A stretch of 64,000 nt of DNA from Saprospiraceae bacterium (lineage in GTDB: Bacteria; Bacteroidota; Bacteroidia; Chitinophagales; Saprospiraceae), in assembly GCA_019187365.1 (NCBI GenBank), contig JABARE010000002.1, positions 146,687-210,686 of the forward strand, read 5' to 3'. Shown in pieces: positions 25,253 through 35,940 of this stretch (position 1 is its first letter; each line of letters opens with the position of its first letter). Below the pieces are notes generated by a model. It was not told where the DNA came from. It did not search any database and was given only the letters and a program-made list of their open reading frames with translations. Both the position numbers and the translations under genes were made by a program.

Positions 25253-28099
25253 TCAGGCGATCCCCAATTCTGCGCGCAGGTATTTTCCCGTGTGGGATTC
25301 CGACATTTCTGCAACCCGTTCGGGAGAGCCATAGGCGACGACGCGGCCACCGTTTTTTCCTCCTTCCGGACCCAGGTCGAGGATGACATCGGCGACTTTG
25401 ACCACGTCGAGGTTGTGCTCGATCACCATGACGGTATTCCCGCGATCGACCAGCTTTTGAAGGACATCGATGAGCTGGCGGATGTCTTCGAAATGCAGCC
25501 CGGTCGTTGGTTCGTCGAGGATGTACAGCGTTTGTCCCGTATCTTTTTTTGAAAGTTCTTCTGCGAGTTTTACGCGTTGCGCCTCACCTCCTGAGAGCGT
25601 GGTGGCCTGCTGACCAAGGGTGATGTAGCCAAGGCCCACATCCATGAGGGTTTTAAGTTTGCGATAGATCTTCGGGACGTTTTCGAAAAAGGACGTTGCG
25701 TCTTCAACCGTCATGTCGAGTACGTCTCCGATGGATTTGCCCTTATAGAGGATTTCGAGGGTCTCGCGGTTGTAGCGTTTCCCATTGCAAGTTTCGCAGT
25801 GCACGTGTACATCAGGAAGAAAATTCATCTCGATGACTTTGAGACCGGCGCCTTCACAGGTTTCACACCTGCCACCTTTTACGTTAAAGGAAAAGCGCCC
25901 CGGTTTGTAGGCCCGGATCTTTGCATCCGGCAACTCCGCGAAGAGGTTGCGGATTTCGGTGAACAAACCAGTATAGGTTGCCGGATTGGAGCGGGGTGTG
26001 CGGCCGATGGGTTCCTGGTCGATCTCAATGACTTTGTCGAGGTGCTCGAGTCCTTCCAATGAATCGTAGGGAAGGGCGCGCTGCAGGCTGTTGTAAAAAT
26101 GTTCTCGCAGCACGGGATAAAGCGTTTCGTTGATGAGACTGGATTTGCCACTGCCCGAAACTCCAGTGATGCACATAAAAGTACCGAGTGGGAATTTGAT
26201 ACTCAGATTTTGGAGGTTGTTTCCGCGGGCACCGCACAACACGAGGTAATGACCGTTGCCCGTGCGTCTGCGATCGGGAATGTCAATGTTGCGTTTCCCG
26301 GACAGGTATGCTGCGGTGAGCGACGAAGATAGAATGAAGTCGTCCGGTTTGCCCTCCCCCACAATGTGCCCACCGTGTACGCCGGCGCCGGGGCCCAGGT
26401 CGATGATGTAATCTGAAGCCAGCATGATCTCTTTGTCGTGTTCGACGACGATGACCGTATTGCCGATGCCCGCCAGTTCGCGCAGCGAACGGATGAGCCG
26501 GTGATTGTCTCTTGGATGGAGGCCGATGGAGGGCTCGTCGAGGATGTAGGTAATGCCGGTGAGCTGCGAGCCGATCTGGGTGGCAAGCCGCGTGCGCTGC
26601 GATTCCCCACCCGATAAACTAACGGCCGTTCGGTTTAGGCTGAGGTAATCCAGTCCGACGTATTGCAGAAAGCCCACGCGTGCACGGATTTCTTTCAGGA
26701 TGTCGCGGCCGATGGCACGCTGTTTATCGCTTAGTTGCGATTCAATATCCCGAAGCCATTCGGCGAGATCCTGAATGTCCATGCCGGCCAGTTCGGAAAT
26801 GTTTTTGCCGGCAATTTTGAAGAACAGGCTTTCCCTGCGCAGGCGTGATCCGCCACAGGACGGGCAACTGGCAATGATCATGAAGTCTTCTGCAAAGCGG
26901 CGAACTTTCTCCGAACCCGTGTCGCGGTACCATCGCTTGAGCATGCTGACGAGTCCTTCCTGTGCAATGTGGTGGCTGTCTTCAAACCAGCCGTTGGGAT
27001 TTGGATTGGGGTAGCTGTCGTCGCCACCGTGCAGAATGATTTCCAGGGCGCGACGCGGAATTTTGGATACCGGTGTAGACAAACTGAACTTGTATCGGTC
27101 GGCAATCTGGCGCAATTGGCGGAAGAGGTAGTTCTCGCGCTGCTCACCAAAAGGAACGATCCCGCCGTTTGCAATGGATTTGGAGTCGTCGGGGATGACC
27201 TGGTGATGGTCGACTTCGTAAATGGAGCCGATGCCTTTGCATTCGGGGCAGGCGCCGTACGGCGAGTTGAAGGAAAAGGTGTTCGGCGAAGGCTCGTCGT
27301 AAGACATACCCGTTTCGGGGTCCATCAGTCTCTTGCTGAAAGGAAACAATTTGTTTTCCTCCGCGAGCAGGATGAAAACGACATCCTGACCGATCTTCAG
27401 GGCTGTTTGCAGACTGTATTGCAGACGATCTTCGCGACCGGGAGCAATTTGCAGGCGGTCGATGAGCACTTCGATGTCGTGTATTTTAAACCGGTCGACC
27501 TGAAGGCCCGGTTTGAGGTCGGTGATCAAACCGTCAATGCGCACCTTGCTAAATCCCTGCTTTCTGATCTGGTCAAACAGTTCGCGGTAGTGTCCTTTGC
27601 GCGAGCGAACCACCGGCGCCAGCAGGGTTACCTGTTGGCCATCAAATTGCCTGCGGATCCAGTCCAGCATCTGGTCTTCTGAATAGCGCAACATCTTTTT
27701 TCCGGTAACGTGAGAATAGGCGTCTGCGGCGCGTGCAAACAGCAGGCGGAACAGATCGTACACTTCCGTGATGGTGCCCACGGTGGAACGGGGGTTCCAT
27801 CCCGTAGTTTTTTGTTCGATGCTGATGACCGGGCTCAGTCCGTCTATGCGCTCCACCTCCGGCCGCTCGATGTTGCCGATAAACTGCCGGGCGTAATGCG
27901 AAAAGGTCTCCATGTAGCGGCGCTGACCTTCGGCGTAAAGGGTGTCAAAGGCGAGTGAAGATTTGCCACTGCCGGAAATGCCTGTAATCACTACGAGCTC
28001 ATCCCTCGGTATCCGGCAGGAGATGTGCTTGAGGTTGTGTTCAGCAGCCCCTGTAATGGTGATCCAGTCCAGATCGGGTTTTAGGTCGAAGCGGTCCAT
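25253..28099 (-). CDS. uvrA: Excinuclease ABC subunit A
   Basis: A 948-aa protein, the family length. It is the damage-recognition ATPase of nucleotide excision repair and works with UvrB, encoded at 38.8 kb. It has two ABC ATPase modules: Walker [21 protein letters not shown] and [17 protein letters not shown], signatures [12 protein letters not shown] and [12 protein letters not shown]. Zinc motifs are present (CPECKGIG and CETCEGAG...CETCNGKR). The start [13 protein letters not shown] is supported by a -7 box 8 nt upstream; the open frame to 28204 adds an unrelated extension. Confidence 0.96.
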   Translation of the reverse strand: MDRFDLKPDLDWITITGAAEHNLKHISCRIPRDELVVITGISGSGKSSLAFDTLYAEGQRRYMETFSHYARQFIGNIERPEVERIDGLSPVISIEQKTTGWNPRSTVGTITEVYDLFRLLFARAADAYSHVTGKKMLRYSEDQMLDWIRRQFDGQQVTLLAPVVRSRKGHYRELFDQIRKQGFSKVRIDGLITDLKPGLQVDRFKIHDIEVLIDRLQIAPGREDRLQYSLQTALKIGQDVVFILLAEENKLFPFSKRLMDPETGMSYDEPSPNTFSFNSPYGACPECKGIGSIYEVDHHQVIPDDSKSIANGGIVPFGEQRENYLFRQLRQIADRYKFSLSTPVSKIPRRALEIILHGGDDSYPNPNPNGWFEDSHHIAQEGLVSMLKRWYRDTGSEKVRRFAEDFMIIASCPSCGGSRLRRESLFFKIAGKNISELAGMDIQDLAEWLRDIESQLSDKQRAIGRDILKEIRARVGFLQYVGLDYLSLNRTAVSLSGGESQRTRLATQIGSQLTGITYILDEPSIGLHPRDNHRLIRSLRELAGIGNTVIVVEHDKEIMLASDYIIDLGPGAGVHGGHIVGEGKPDDFILSSSLTAAYLSGKRNIDIPDRRRTGNGHYLVLCGARGNNLQNLSIKFPLGTFMCITGVSGSGKSSLINETLYPVLREHFYNSLQRALPYDSLEGLEHLDKVIEIDQEPIGRTPRSNPATYTGLFTEIRNLFAELPDAKIRAYKPGRFSFNVKGGRCETCEGAGLKVIEMNFLPDVHVHCETCNGKRYNRETLEILYKGKSIGDVLDMTVEDATSFFENVPKIYRKLKTLMDVGLGYITLGQQATTLSGGEAQRVKLAEELSKKDTGQTLYILDEPTTGLHFEDIRQLIDVLQKLVDRGNTVMVIEHNLDVVKVADVILDLGPEGGKNGGRVVAYGSPERVAEMSESHTGKYLRAELGIA

Positions 28100-28107
28100 G
28101 GCGGGCG

Positions 28108-28115
28108 CAAATTTA
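28108..28115 (-). promoter_or_regulatory. -7 promoter box (TAAATTTG) for uvrA
   Basis: Minus-strand TAnnTTTG ending 8 nt before the uvrA ATG, implying a leaderless or near-leaderless mRNA. It also decides the start codon. Confidence 0.6.
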
Positions 28116-28173
28116 CCCCTTGCCCGGCAAAGAGCGCTGCTGATATCCCGGCGATCTCTGCAATTTTCAGGGG

Positions 28174-29007
28174 TCAGCCAACTCGGACGTTCGTCAGCAT
28201 GCATTCCATGAGGTCAAACATCCGGGGTGTGTGCCGTTCCATGGATGCGAGCACGGATGCGAGGCTGGTCTCTGGTGCCGAAGCACCGGGAGCGGAGACA
28301 TTTGCAACGAGGGATATGGCCAATAAGCGCATCCCGCATTGGCGGGCGACGATGGCTTCGGGAACCGAGGACATTCCGATGAGATCTGCTCCCAATAACC
28401 GGATCATTCGGCATTCGGCAGGAGTTTCCAGGCTGGGCCCCTGCAAACCAAAGTAAATTCCCTCGCGGTATGGGATGGAAAGCTTATTGCAGCAAAATTC
28501 GGCGTGCCGGCGCAGGCCTTCGTCGTAAACGCGCGACATGTCGGGGAATCGCTCCCCCAGCCTCGGATCGGAAAGGCCGCGCAGCGGATTTTCGGGGTGA
28601 AAGTTGACGTGGTCTTTCAGCACCGCTATGCACCCTTCGGGAAATTCCGGGTTCACGGAGCCGCTTGCATTTGCAATCCAAAGTTCACGAATGCCCATTG
28701 CGCTGAGCACGCGAACCGGAAAGGTAACTTCCCGGAGAGAGTACCCTTCGTAATAATGCAACCGGCCCGAAAGGATGATTACGGGAACGCCTGACCAGTC
28801 GGCGAGGACCAGTTTGCCCGGATGGGAATCAACCGTCGTGGGCACAAAATCCGGAATGTCGCGATAGTCGATTTCCAGTTTCGGAACCAGGCGCTGAATG
28901 CAGCCCGCCATGCCGGTGCCCAATATGATGGCCCGTCGCGGCGCAGCACCGATCAAAGGGATGAGGTGGGCGGCACTGTGGGCAACGCGATCAAAAAGGT
29001 CTGACAT
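28174..29007 (-). CDS. punA: Purine nucleoside phosphorylase (trimeric PNP type)
   Basis: A 277-aa enzyme that cleaves purine nucleosides with phosphate to base and ribose-1-phosphate. Motifs: IILGTGMAG (phosphate loop), [71 protein letters not shown]. The start [11 protein letters not shown] is 19 nt after the mqnC stop. The frame is open to 29181, but that extension lies inside mqnC. Operon position behind a futalosine-pathway gene suggests it could help process purine products of menaquinone synthesis; the inference is weak. Confidence 0.88.
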   Translation of the reverse strand: MSDLFDRVAHSAAHLIPLIGAAPRRAIILGTGMAGCIQRLVPKLEIDYRDIPDFVPTTVDSHPGKLVLADWSGVPVIILSGRLHYYEGYSLREVTFPVRVLSAMGIRELWIANASGSVNPEFPEGCIAVLKDHVNFHPENPLRGLSDPRLGERFPDMSRVYDEGLRRHAEFCCNKLSIPYREGIYFGLQGPSLETPAECRMIRLLGADLIGMSSVPEAIVARQCGMRLLAISLVANVSAPGASAPETSLASVLASMERHTPRMFDLMECMLTNVRVG

Positions 29008-29026
29008 AATTCCGGTTGTGAATGGG

Positions 29027-30169
29027 TTAATCCACGGTGAGGCGGCTGTGGTCAAGCACCTGGTCCTTAGCTTCTTCCTGCCATTCGAGGGGCTCGTACT
29101 GCTGGTCGCGCAGTTGCGGCTGAAAACCCGCATCGCGGATGGCTTTTTGAATGCCGCTGGCTGTAAACCTGAAGGAAGCACCGGCGGCGGAGACGACGTT
29201 TTCTTCGATCATGATGCTGCCGAAATCGTTTGCGCCAGCGTAAAGGCAAACCTGGGCAGTTTGTTTGCCTACAGTCAGCCAGGAGGCCTGTATGTTGGGA
29301 ATGTTGGGAAGCATGATGCGGGAAATGGCGATGGTGCGGATGTATTCATCGGCGGTACAGGCATTGGCGGCCCTTCCCAGTCTTTGCAACATGGTTCCTT
29401 CATCCTGGAAGGGCCAGGGAATGAAGGCGAGAAAACCTTTGGCACCCTCTGGTTTTTGTGCCTGGACGCTGCGAATGGCAACGAGGTGTTCCATGCGCTC
29501 TTCGAGGGTCTCAACGTGCCCAAACATCATCGTAGCAGAAGTGGTAATGTCCAACTGGTGGGCGACCCGCATGATTTCGAGCCATTCTCCGGCGCTGCAT
29601 TTGCCCTTGCTCACCAGGCGGCGCACCCGGTCGGACAGGATCTCCGCGCCGGCTCCGGGCAGGCTATCCAGGCCGGAGGCCTTCAGCCGGCTGAGCACCT
29701 CGCGGTGGCTGGCTTTTTCGAGCTTGCAGATGTGGGCAACTTCCGGTGGGCCCAGCGCATGCAATTTCAGTTGCGGGAACATGGCTTTGAGATCGCTGAA
29801 AAGCCGGCAATAGTACTCCAGGCCGAGGTCCGGGTGATGCCCTCCCTGCAAAAGCAGTTGCCGCCCCCCAAAACGGAAGGTCTCCTCAATTTTCTGACGG
29901 TAAGAGTCGAGGGTGGTGACGTAGCTCTCCGGATGGCCTGGAGGGCGGTAGAAGTTGCAAAACTTGCAATTGGCGATGCAGACGTTGGTGGTATTGGTAT
30001 TCCTGTCTATGATCCATCCCACCGAGTTGCCTGGAACGGCTTCTCGCCTGAGCCTATGGGCCACGTTCATCAATTCAGCGGTTGGAACCCGGGTGAAGAG
30101 CCAGAGTCCCTCGGCAGCCGTCAGGAAGCACCGGTCCAGCGCTTTGCCCAGCAGCAGGTCTTTATCCAT
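29027..30169 (-). CDS. mqnC: Cyclic dehypoxanthinyl futalosine synthase (radical SAM)
   Basis: A 380-aa radical SAM enzyme of the futalosine route to menaquinone. The motif NVCIANCKFCNFYRPPGHPE contains C-x3-C-x2-C and the MqnC/MqnE/CofG-type FYR extension. GWIIDRNTNTTN before it and RFGGRQLLLQGGHHPDLGLEYY after it are typical of MqnC rather than MqnE. It implies that this organism makes menaquinone from chorismate via futalosine; the other mqn genes are outside the window. The start MDKDLLLGKALDR was preferred over an upstream in-frame ATG at 30220. Confidence 0.88.
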   Translation of the reverse strand: MDKDLLLGKALDRCFLTAAEGLWLFTRVPTAELMNVAHRLRREAVPGNSVGWIIDRNTNTTNVCIANCKFCNFYRPPGHPESYVTTLDSYRQKIEETFRFGGRQLLLQGGHHPDLGLEYYCRLFSDLKAMFPQLKLHALGPPEVAHICKLEKASHREVLSRLKASGLDSLPGAGAEILSDRVRRLVSKGKCSAGEWLEIMRVAHQLDITTSATMMFGHVETLEERMEHLVAIRSVQAQKPEGAKGFLAFIPWPFQDEGTMLQRLGRAANACTADEYIRTIAISRIMLPNIPNIQASWLTVGKQTAQVCLYAGANDFGSIMIEENVVSAAGASFRFTASGIQKAIRDAGFQPQLRDQQYEPLEWQEEAKDQVLDHSRLTVD

Positions 30170-30269
30170 CGTTTGTTCCAAATCTTCTGCCATGAAACAC
30201 AAACACCCCGGCAGAAGCAATGTTTTGCCGCACCGGACGAGCCGGCTTGGTGAATCCCCGGAAAAGTAT

Positions 30270-30277
30270 TAACTTTG
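30270..30277 (+). promoter_or_regulatory. -7 promoter box (TAACTTTG) for the rimP-nusA-infB operon
   Basis: Exact TAnnTTTG match 60 nt before the rimP ATG, in the divergent gap with mqnC. Confidence 0.6.
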
Positions 30278-30337
30278 TGCGGCTTTTGACAGGAGGGGAC
30301 GGAAAAGTTCCCTCTTTTTGTTTCAATACATGGAATC

Positions 30338-30808
30338 ATGTATCGCGAAGAAGTTCTGGAACTCCTTGCCGAAAAGTTCCGGGAGGAAAGTTTCCGGGAT
30401 TGTTTTGTGGTGGCCATAGAGCACCACGCAAAGACGATCCGCATTTTTGTCGACAGCGACAGCGGCATGACGTTCGAGAAATGTCAGCGGCTGAGTCGCT
30501 ATCTGGAGCGCATTTTCGATGAAAGGGCGTGGTTTGGAACCGATTACATATTAGAGGTTTCCTCACCCGGTCTCAGCCGGCCCCTGGTCTATCCCAGGCA
30601 GTACATCCGGAACATCGGCCGGCAGCTCCAGGTCAGGTTGGCAGACGGCTCGGTGAGCCAGGGAACGATACTCGACGCTGACGAAACGGTCGTCACGCTT
30701 GGAAGGGAGGAGATCCGGACAGAGGGAAAGAAAAAGATCAGAGAAAACATAGAAACGCAATTGCCCTACAGTGCAATTGCCGAAGCTAAAATCGTCGTAA
30801 AAATCTAG
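30338..30808 (+). CDS. rimP: Ribosome maturation factor RimP
   Basis: A 156-aa cytoplasmic protein needed for 30S subunit maturation. Features: the FVVAIEHHAKTIRIFVDSDSGMTFEKCQRLSRYLE N-terminal domain, the conserved DYILEVSSPGLSRPL motif (family: LEVSSPGLDRPL), and a small SH3-like C-terminal domain. It is the first gene of the classical rimP-nusA-infB operon, 4 bp before nusA. Confidence 0.93.
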   Translation: MYREEVLELLAEKFREESFRDCFVVAIEHHAKTIRIFVDSDSGMTFEKCQRLSRYLERIFDERAWFGTDYILEVSSPGLSRPLVYPRQYIRNIGRQLQVRLADGSVSQGTILDADETVVTLGREEIRTEGKKKIRENIETQLPYSAIAEAKIVVKI

Positions 30809-30812
30809 TGCA

Positions 30813-32048
30813 ATGAAGCTCGTCGAAACATTTGCCGAATTCAAAGCGGGAAAGAACATTGACCGCCCGACCATGATCCGGGTGCTGGAAGATGTTTTCC
30901 GCTCCATGATCCGCAAAAAGTATGGTTCTGATGAGAACTTCAACGTCATCGTCAATGCCCAAAAGGGAGACCTGGAGATCTGGCGGATCCGCAAGATCGT
31001 ACCCGACGGAGAAGTCACAGACGACCTCAAGGAAATTGCCATTTCCGAAGCGCTGGCCATCGACGGCGACTACGAAGTTGGACTCGAATGTTATGAACAG
31101 CTCGAGCTGGAGGACTTTGGACGCAGGGCCATCATGGCTGCCCGTCAGACCCTCGTGTCGCGGGTATCCGAACTGGAAAAGGACGATGTCTACAAACGCT
31201 ATGAAGGCAGAGAGGGCGATTTGGTGATCGGAGAGGTCAACCAGGTCCTTAAAAAGGAATTCCTGATCATCGACGACGCAACAAACAACGAATTGATCCT
31301 GCCCCGTACGGAGACCATTCGGGGTGACCATTTCCGCAAAGGCGATATCGTGCGTTCGGTGATCCGGAAAGTTGAATTGAAGAACAACCAGCCCGTGATC
31401 ATGCTGTCGCGTACCGATCCCAAATTTTTACAGCGGCTGATGGAGCAGGAAGTTCCTGAAATCGAAGACGGGCTGATTGCGATCAAGAACATCGTTCGCC
31501 TTCCCGGAGAGCGCGCCAAAGTGGCGGTGGAATCTTACGATGACCGCGTCGACCCGGTGGGAGCCTGCGTTGGTATGAAGGGGAGCCGGATTCACGGGAT
31601 CGTGCGCGAGTTGCGCAATGAAAACATCGACATTGTAAATTTTACCAACAACCAGAACCTTTACATACAAAGGTCCCTGACACCGGCTAAGATCAGCAAG
31701 ATCGAGATCGATGAGGCGACCAAACGGGTGAGTGTTTACCTCAAAGCGGACCAGCTTTCGCTGGCCATCGGGAAGGGCGGTGCCAACATCAAACTCGCCT
31801 CGCGCCTCACCGGATATGAGATTGACGTTTACCGCGACCAGGAAGAAGGAGAGATTGACGACGTCGACCTGGACGAATTCTCGGACGAGATCGAAGAATG
31901 GGTCATCGATGCCTTTAAGAAAATCGGATGCGATACGGCGCGAAGTGTGCTGAACCTGAGTGCGGAGGAATTGGTACGCCGGACGGACCTCGAAGAAGAA
32001 ACGGTCGTCGACGTGCTGCGCATTCTGGAAGAAGAGATGAAGGATTGA
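30813..32048 (+). CDS. nusA: Transcription termination/antitermination factor NusA
   Basis: A 411-aa protein with the NusA N-terminal RNAP-binding domain, an S1 domain (about 130-200), and two KH domains (about 200-345; GACVGMKGSRIHGIVREL and SLAIGKGGANIKLASRLTGYEI). A C-terminal helical domain (about 355-411) ends [15 protein letters not shown]. It binds RNA polymerase and nascent RNA to control pausing and termination. Its C-terminal 55 residues are duplicated in the following small gene (32096-32461). Confidence 0.96.
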   Translation: MKLVETFAEFKAGKNIDRPTMIRVLEDVFRSMIRKKYGSDENFNVIVNAQKGDLEIWRIRKIVPDGEVTDDLKEIAISEALAIDGDYEVGLECYEQLELEDFGRRAIMAARQTLVSRVSELEKDDVYKRYEGREGDLVIGEVNQVLKKEFLIIDDATNNELILPRTETIRGDHFRKGDIVRSVIRKVELKNNQPVIMLSRTDPKFLQRLMEQEVPEIEDGLIAIKNIVRLPGERAKVAVESYDDRVDPVGACVGMKGSRIHGIVRELRNENIDIVNFTNNQNLYIQRSLTPAKISKIEIDEATKRVSVYLKADQLSLAIGKGGANIKLASRLTGYEIDVYRDQEEGEIDDVDLDEFSDEIEEWVIDAFKKIGCDTARSVLNLSAEELVRRTDLEEETVVDVLRILEEEMKD

Positions 32049-32095
32049 CATCAGTACTTGAAATAAAAAATAAAAGCAGACGCGAATAGGAGTTG

Positions 32096-32461
32096 ATGAA
32101 ATCGCTGATCAAGGTGGCATCGGAATTTAACGTTGGATTGCAAACCATAATTGACATTTTAACGGCCAATGGATTTGACGTTGAGGCCAGGCCCAGGTCT
32201 TCCGTTACCGCGGAGATGTACGATTGCCTGGTTGCGGAACTCTCTCCGGTGAGCAAATCGACGCTGTCGCAGGACGTCGAACTCGATCGTTTGGAGGAAA
32301 GGCTGGGCGCTAACGTCCTTGCATCGTTGAAGCAGGCCGGATGCAGCACGGCCAGACAGGTATTGGAACTCAGCGTGGAAGAGTTGGTGGTGAAAACAAA
32401 ATTGGAGGAAAGGATGGTACTTGACGTGCTTCGCATCCTGGAGGAGGAAATAAAGGTTTAA
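32096..32461 (+). CDS. Chimeric small protein: IF-2 N-terminal domain fused to NusA C-terminal domain
   Basis: A 121-aa protein between nusA and infB, with an AGGAG ribosome-binding site 2 nt before the ATG at 32096. Residues 1-49 match the first 49 residues of the downstream IF-2 at about 29 of 49 positions (shared [19 protein letters not shown] start). Residues 66-121 match the last 56 residues of the upstream NusA at about 30 of 56 (shared GC-TAR-VL-LS-EELV and DVLRILEEE). This order is what a tandem duplication of the nusA-3'/infB-5' junction would leave. No frameshift or stop is present and both halves have diverged similarly, so it appears old and maintained. The function is unknown; a role at the transcription-translation interface is a guess. 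Confidence 0.88.
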   Translation: MKSLIKVASEFNVGLQTIIDILTANGFDVEARPRSSVTAEMYDCLVAELSPVSKSTLSQDVELDRLEERLGANVLASLKQAGCSTARQVLELSVEELVVKTKLEERMVLDVLRILEEEIKV

Positions 32462-32507
32462 AACAATTAGTCGGCGGCAGGGAGCAGCGCAGCGCAAACA
32501 GGAACGA

Positions 32508-35210
32508 ATGAAATTATTGATCAAGGTAGCATCGGAGTTTAATGTCGGTCTTCAGACCGTGGTAGATGCCTTGAAGGGCAAGGGCTTCGATATAGAGGCT
32601 AAGCCCACGGCAAAGATCACGGACGAGATGCTAGAGGTATTGTTGAAGGAATTCCAGCGCGATATACAGGAAAAGGAACAAGCTGACCAGTTGCAAAAGC
32701 CGGTACCAGGTGTTGCGCCTAAAGAAAAGGAGAAGGAGAAGGAAAAACCAAAAGTGGCGGTCAACCTCTTTGGCGAAGCTCCCAATGTGGTCGAACAGCC
32801 GGTAAAGAAAGAACCCGAGTTGGTGACATCTGCTGCCCCTCAGGAGAAATTGCCCGGACTCAAGGTGATCGACAAGATCCCTCTTGAAAGCAAGGAAGGC
32901 GCCAAAGGGAAGAAAAAGCCGAAGAAAGTTGCAGGGGAGGAAGAAGTTGAAAAGCCTGCAGCGATCGAGGTTGTAGAAGAAGTGATCGCAAAGGCGCCGG
33001 AGCAGGAATTGACCCGTATAGAAGCGCCAAAACTAACGGGAATCAAGCAGGTGGGCAAGATGGACCTGGAGACCCTCAAGAGAAGGGAGGAGTCAGGACG
33101 CAAACCCAAGCCCGCTGCAAAGGCAGGAACTCCGGGTGCCGCAGATCCTTCCAAACCGGCCGGCACAACCGACGACGCAGCTAAGAAGCGCAAACGCAAG
33201 CGCAAAAAGGTTAACACCACCGAGTTCCAGCAGGATGACCGCGGGGCGCGCACAGGGCGGCGAACCGACGACGCACCCAAGGAGATCACCAGCAAAGAGA
33301 TCGACGATCAGATCAAGCAGACGATGGCCCGGCTGCAGGGTACCAAAAGTAAACAGCGGCAGAAAGTGCGTCGCGACAAGCGCGAGGAGCGCAGGGAGCG
33401 CGAAGGAGAACGCGAAAGAAGCGAAAGCCTGGAGGCCATACAGCTCACCGAGTTTGTTACCGTGTCCGAGTTGGCAAATCTGATGGAAGTGCCGGTCACC
33501 GATATCATTATGACCTGCATGAATATGGGCATCATCGTTTCGATCAACCAGCGGCTCGAATCGGATGTCATCGAGATCCTTGCAGAGGAATTCGACAAAA
33601 AAGTTGAATTCATTAGCGAAGAAGAGGAATTTACAGATGAGGACGAAGAGGTAGAAGACGATATTGCTGATCTCGTTGAGCGCGCACCCATCGTTACGGT
33701 CATGGGTCACGTTGACCACGGGAAAACTTCGCTGTTAGACCATATCCGCAAAGCCAACGTTGCATCCGGTGAAGCAGGAGGCATTACACAGCACATTGGA
33801 GCCTACGAAGTATTTGTTGGGCCCGATCACCGGCCGATCACTTTTTTGGATACTCCGGGTCACGAAGCATTTACGGCCATGAGGGCACGGGGAGCAAAGG
33901 TGACGGATATAGCCGTGATCATCGTTGCTGCCGATGACCACGTCATGCCCCAAACCCGTGAGGCCATTTCGCATGCGCAGGCAGCGGGAGTGCCGATGGT
34001 GTTTGCCATTAACAAAGTAGACAAACCGGGTGCGGATCCGGAGCGCATTAAAAACGAACTGTCCCAGATGAACCTGCTCGTTGAGGAGTGGGGTGGAAAA
34101 TTCCAGTCGCAGGACATCTCAGCAAAATCCGGTCTGGGGATCGATTCCCTGCTGGAGAAAATCCTTCTTGAGGCGGATGTCCTCGGCCTGAAAGCAAACC
34201 CGAAGAGGCAGGCGACCGGAACCGTCATTGAAGCATCGCTCGACAAAGGCCGGGGTTATCTGACCAAGCTTCTGGTGCAAAACGGAACGCTGAAGAACGG
34301 CGACATCCTGTTGGCAGGTGAATACGCAGGGAAGGTCAAGGCTATGTTCAACGAACGCGCTCAAAAAATCACAAAAGCACCGCCTTCCACTCCGGTATTG
34401 GTTCTTGGTTTGCACGGAGCACCTACTGCAGGCGAGAAATTCAAGGTGATGGAAGATGAGAGCGAAGCACGGCTGATTGCAGGCCGCCGGGCCCAGATCA
34501 ACCGCGAGCAGGCAAACCGTGCATCCAAGCGGATCTCGCTCGACGAGATCGGACGTCGTCTTGCACTCGGTAATTTCAAAGAGCTCAAACTCATCGTCAA
34601 AGGTGACGTCGACGGATCCGTCGAAGCCTTATCCGATGCACTCATCAAACTTTCGGTTGAAAAAATTCAAGTCGTTATCATCCACAAAGCGGTTGGACCC
34701 ATTGCCGAATCCGACGTATTGCTTGCGTCGGCATCCGACGCCATCGTCATCGGTTTCCAGGTAAGGCCGACCACCGGTGCGCGCAACCTCGCGGAAAAGG
34801 AAGGTGTTCAGGTCAAACTGTATTCCATCATTTACGAGGCCATCGACGAGATAAAGGCAGCGATGGAAGGCATGCTGGAACCCACCAAGGAGGAAAAGAT
34901 CATTGGCCAGGCCGAAGTGCGGGAAGTTTATAAAATCACAAAAGTGGGGACGGTTGCAGGTTGCATGGTCACGGAGGGAAAGATCATGCGCAACAATCCG
35001 GTGCGCATCATCCGCGACGGCATCGTCGTTTATCCGAACCGCGAAGGTGCAACCGCCGAGATCGCCTCACTAAAGCGATTCAAGGATGACGCTAAGGAAG
35101 TGAAGGAAAACATGGAATGTGGTATTTCCATTAAGAATTTCAACGACCTCAAGGTGGGCGACGTGATCGAAGCATACGAGATCACCGAAGTGCGCCAGAA
35201 ACTCGAGTAA
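32508..35210 (+). CDS. infB: Translation initiation factor IF-2
   Basis: A 900-aa GTPase that brings initiator tRNA to the 30S subunit. It has an IF-2 N-terminal domain (1-50), a long charged low-complexity linker (about 60-310, Lys/Glu/Pro-rich), and a second N-domain-like segment near 320. The G domain starts near residue 400 ([30 protein letters not shown]), followed by the domain II-IV barrel and C1/C2 domains ending at EVRQKLE. It is the last gene of the rimP operon, preceded by the chimera that copies its first 49 residues. Confidence 0.97.
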   Translation: MKLLIKVASEFNVGLQTVVDALKGKGFDIEAKPTAKITDEMLEVLLKEFQRDIQEKEQADQLQKPVPGVAPKEKEKEKEKPKVAVNLFGEAPNVVEQPVKKEPELVTSAAPQEKLPGLKVIDKIPLESKEGAKGKKKPKKVAGEEEVEKPAAIEVVEEVIAKAPEQELTRIEAPKLTGIKQVGKMDLETLKRREESGRKPKPAAKAGTPGAADPSKPAGTTDDAAKKRKRKRKKVNTTEFQQDDRGARTGRRTDDAPKEITSKEIDDQIKQTMARLQGTKSKQRQKVRRDKREERREREGERERSESLEAIQLTEFVTVSELANLMEVPVTDIIMTCMNMGIIVSINQRLESDVIEILAEEFDKKVEFISEEEEFTDEDEEVEDDIADLVERAPIVTVMGHVDHGKTSLLDHIRKANVASGEAGGITQHIGAYEVFVGPDHRPITFLDTPGHEAFTAMRARGAKVTDIAVIIVAADDHVMPQTREAISHAQAAGVPMVFAINKVDKPGADPERIKNELSQMNLLVEEWGGKFQSQDISAKSGLGIDSLLEKILLEADVLGLKANPKRQATGTVIEASLDKGRGYLTKLLVQNGTLKNGDILLAGEYAGKVKAMFNERAQKITKAPPSTPVLVLGLHGAPTAGEKFKVMEDESEARLIAGRRAQINREQANRASKRISLDEIGRRLALGNFKELKLIVKGDVDGSVEALSDALIKLSVEKIQVVIIHKAVGPIAESDVLLASASDAIVIGFQVRPTTGARNLAEKEGVQVKLYSIIYEAIDEIKAAMEGMLEPTKEEKIIGQAEVREVYKITKVGTVAGCMVTEGKIMRNNPVRIIRDGIVVYPNREGATAEIASLKRFKDDAKEVKENMECGISIKNFNDLKVGDVIEAYEITEVRQKLE

Positions 35211-35424
35211 GTCCCGCTCCGGCCAGTAGAGCTTACAAGATTACCATAAACCTTGGCCGGCATTCAGGTGTGCACGGACAGGAACGGGCAAGGCGTTCAT
35301 CATCTCCCCTCAATAAAGCTTTCTGCTGGTTCAATCAGGGATTTGGCGGGTTTGATCAGTGGTCCTCCGGATTGAGGATTTTTCAATATTTTTAGGGATC
35401 AATAACCCAAAAGAACATTTACCC

Positions 35425-35790
35425 ATGATCAGATGGATGTTTTTATCCGGCATCATGCTGGCTGCCTGTACTCAAGAGCCCAGACCACACCACCTCGAGA
35501 TCAGCGACGACAAGGTGGAAGTGATTTTTGGAAGAGATATGTCGGTGGCTTTGCTCGATTCCGTGCGCGCAGCGGTCGCGGCCAAAGGAGTGAGCCTCAG
35601 TTATCCAAGCTACGACTATGACGGCGAACTGCTCACCCAATTGGAGATCCTCGTACAGCACGAAGGCCAGGTAGGGCAGGCGAAGACCCATTTTATTTAT
35701 AAGGGACGGCCTTTTGGTTTCCGGATCAATTTCCGGGATGATGCCAAGGTCAGTCTGGAGATTGGCGACCTGAGTGATGGGTTTCCATGA
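35425..35790 (+). CDS. Small lipoprotein, unknown function
   Basis: From the ATG at 35425 the protein is 121 aa. The signal peptide MIRWMFLSGIMLAACTQEP carries a lipobox LAAC with Cys15. The mature part has about 105 residues in a mixed alpha/beta pattern (VEVIFGRDMSVALLDSVRAAVAAKGVSLSYPSYDYDGELLTQLEI); I do not recognise a family. The frame is open upstream to 35359, but the signal peptide fixes the start. Confidence 0.6.
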   Translation: MIRWMFLSGIMLAACTQEPRPHHLEISDDKVEVIFGRDMSVALLDSVRAAVAAKGVSLSYPSYDYDGELLTQLEILVQHEGQVGQAKTHFIYKGRPFGFRINFRDDAKVSLEIGDLSDGFP

Positions 35791-35940
35791 ATTTGCCCGG
35801 AGGGCACCCTGTTCTCAGGGAGCTACAGCAAGGAGAAGTACATATTTTTCAACAGGGAAAAGGAAATGCACCCTCCCTGGCTTGTAAGCCAACAATGCAA
35901 TCCCTGACTCCGGGATTTAGACATGGAGTGGTTTGGACAG

